Positions 15,095 to 15,444 of a stretch of DNA of 15,444 bases are shown here, one piece after another; position 1 is the stretch's first letter, and each line of letters begins with the position of its first letter. A program made the translations under genes and the position numbers. Source of the DNA: Alphaproteobacteria bacterium (GTDB taxonomy: Bacteria; Pseudomonadota; Alphaproteobacteria; GCA-2731375); contig JASLMY010000108.1 of assembly GCA_030746295.1 (NCBI GenBank), forward strand, positions 1-15,444, in the 5' to 3' direction. The notes below the pieces were generated by a model. The model did not search any database, had not been told where the DNA came from, and saw only the letters and a program-made list of their open reading frames with translations.

Positions 15095-15444
15095 GACCCG
15101 GCGAGCAGGCTCTCGATCTTGCCGAGCAATCGGTCGAGGTCCACAGGCTTGGTGTCGAACTCGTCGCAGCCGGCGGCGATCGCCTTCTCGCGGTCGCCGG
15201 CCATGGCGTGCGCGGTCAGCGCGATGACCGGGATATCGGCCGTCTCGGGTGCCGCCTTCAGCTGCCGCGTCGCCTCCCAGCCGTCGAGTACCGGCAGGCT
15301 GAGGTCCATCAGCACGAGGGCCGGCGCCTCGGCCTTGGCCTTGGCCACGCCCTCGGCGCCATCGCCGGCGACGACGATCTCGTAGCCCTTGCGGGTGAGC
15401 CGGCGGCTCAGCATGTAGACGTTGTCCTCGTTGTCCTCGACATA
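15091..15444 (-). CDS. Receiver-domain response regulator (5' end outside window)
   Basis: The frame is open through the right edge, so the first few residues are missing; the first visible ones are Y-V-E-D-N-E-D-N, the usual acidic start of a receiver domain. The phosphoacceptor Asp is in L-V-L-M-D-L-S-L-P, the conserved Thr in I-A-L-T-A-H-A, and the conserved Lys in F-D-T-K-P-V-D. Nothing follows the receiver fold, so as seen this is either a stand-alone receiver of the CheY/DivK kind or the last domain of a larger hybrid kinase beginning beyond the window. Its TGA overlaps the start of the receiver-cyclase gene by four bases (15091-15094), indicating one transcript and a shared signalling pathway. 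Confidence 0.9.
   Translation of the reverse strand, partial: YVEDNEDNVYMLSRRLTRKGYEIVVAGDGAEGVAKAKAEAPALVLMDLSLPVLDGWEATRQLKAAPETADIPVIALTAHAMAGDREKAIAAGCDEFDTKPVDLDRLLGKIESLLAGS

Overview
This is a high-GC window (roughly two thirds G+C by eye) with GTG starts and strong GC bias at third codon positions. It looks like chromosome of an alphaproteobacterium. The support is the hom-glpX-recJ gene order, which I know from that class, a class I polyhydroxyalkanoate (PHA) synthase, and a lipoprotein/OmpA-like architecture that I associate with Rhodospirillales-like genomes. The genus cannot be named from sequence alone. I see no insertion sequence, integrase, CRISPR array or phage module.

Left part (1-3135). 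The 3' end of an MFS-type transporter gene runs tail-to-tail into a Baeyer-Villiger-type flavin monooxygenase resembling EthA. A gene-poor stretch of about 310 bp separates that gene from a divergent EamA/DMT permease. The permease is preceded by a possible 18-codon leader reading frame whose stop overlaps its GTG start.

Middle-left (3132-7027, minus strand). A tight three-gene operon reads phaC -> mct -> meh: class I PHA synthase, then a CaiB/BaiF protein best read as mesaconyl-CoA C1-C4 transferase (2-methylfumaryl-CoA isomerase), then a hot-dog hydratase best read as mesaconyl-C4-CoA hydratase. If correct, mct and meh turn mesaconyl-C1-CoA, an ethylmalonyl-CoA pathway intermediate, into citramalyl-CoA, the precursor of acetyl-CoA plus pyruvate. 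They are carried on the same transcript as the carbon-storage polymerase. This is the most interesting metabolic observation here.

Middle (7028-12856, plus strand). Divergent from phaC lies a lipoprotein with a long Pro/Ala linker and a variant OmpA C-terminal domain. It is followed by the housekeeping run hom (homoserine dehydrogenase), glpX (fructose-1,6-bisphosphatase II) and recJ (ssDNA exonuclease).

Right part (12857-15444). A tRNA-Glu(TTC) has an unusual extra base in its T-arm and a perfect inverted repeat ending exactly at its first base. Next come an AT-richer orphan gene for a three-helix membrane protein on the minus strand, then a minus-strand signalling pair with overlapping ATGA. 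The pair is a single receiver domain (cut by the window edge) and a receiver-class III cyclase fusion with adenylyl-cyclase specificity residues.
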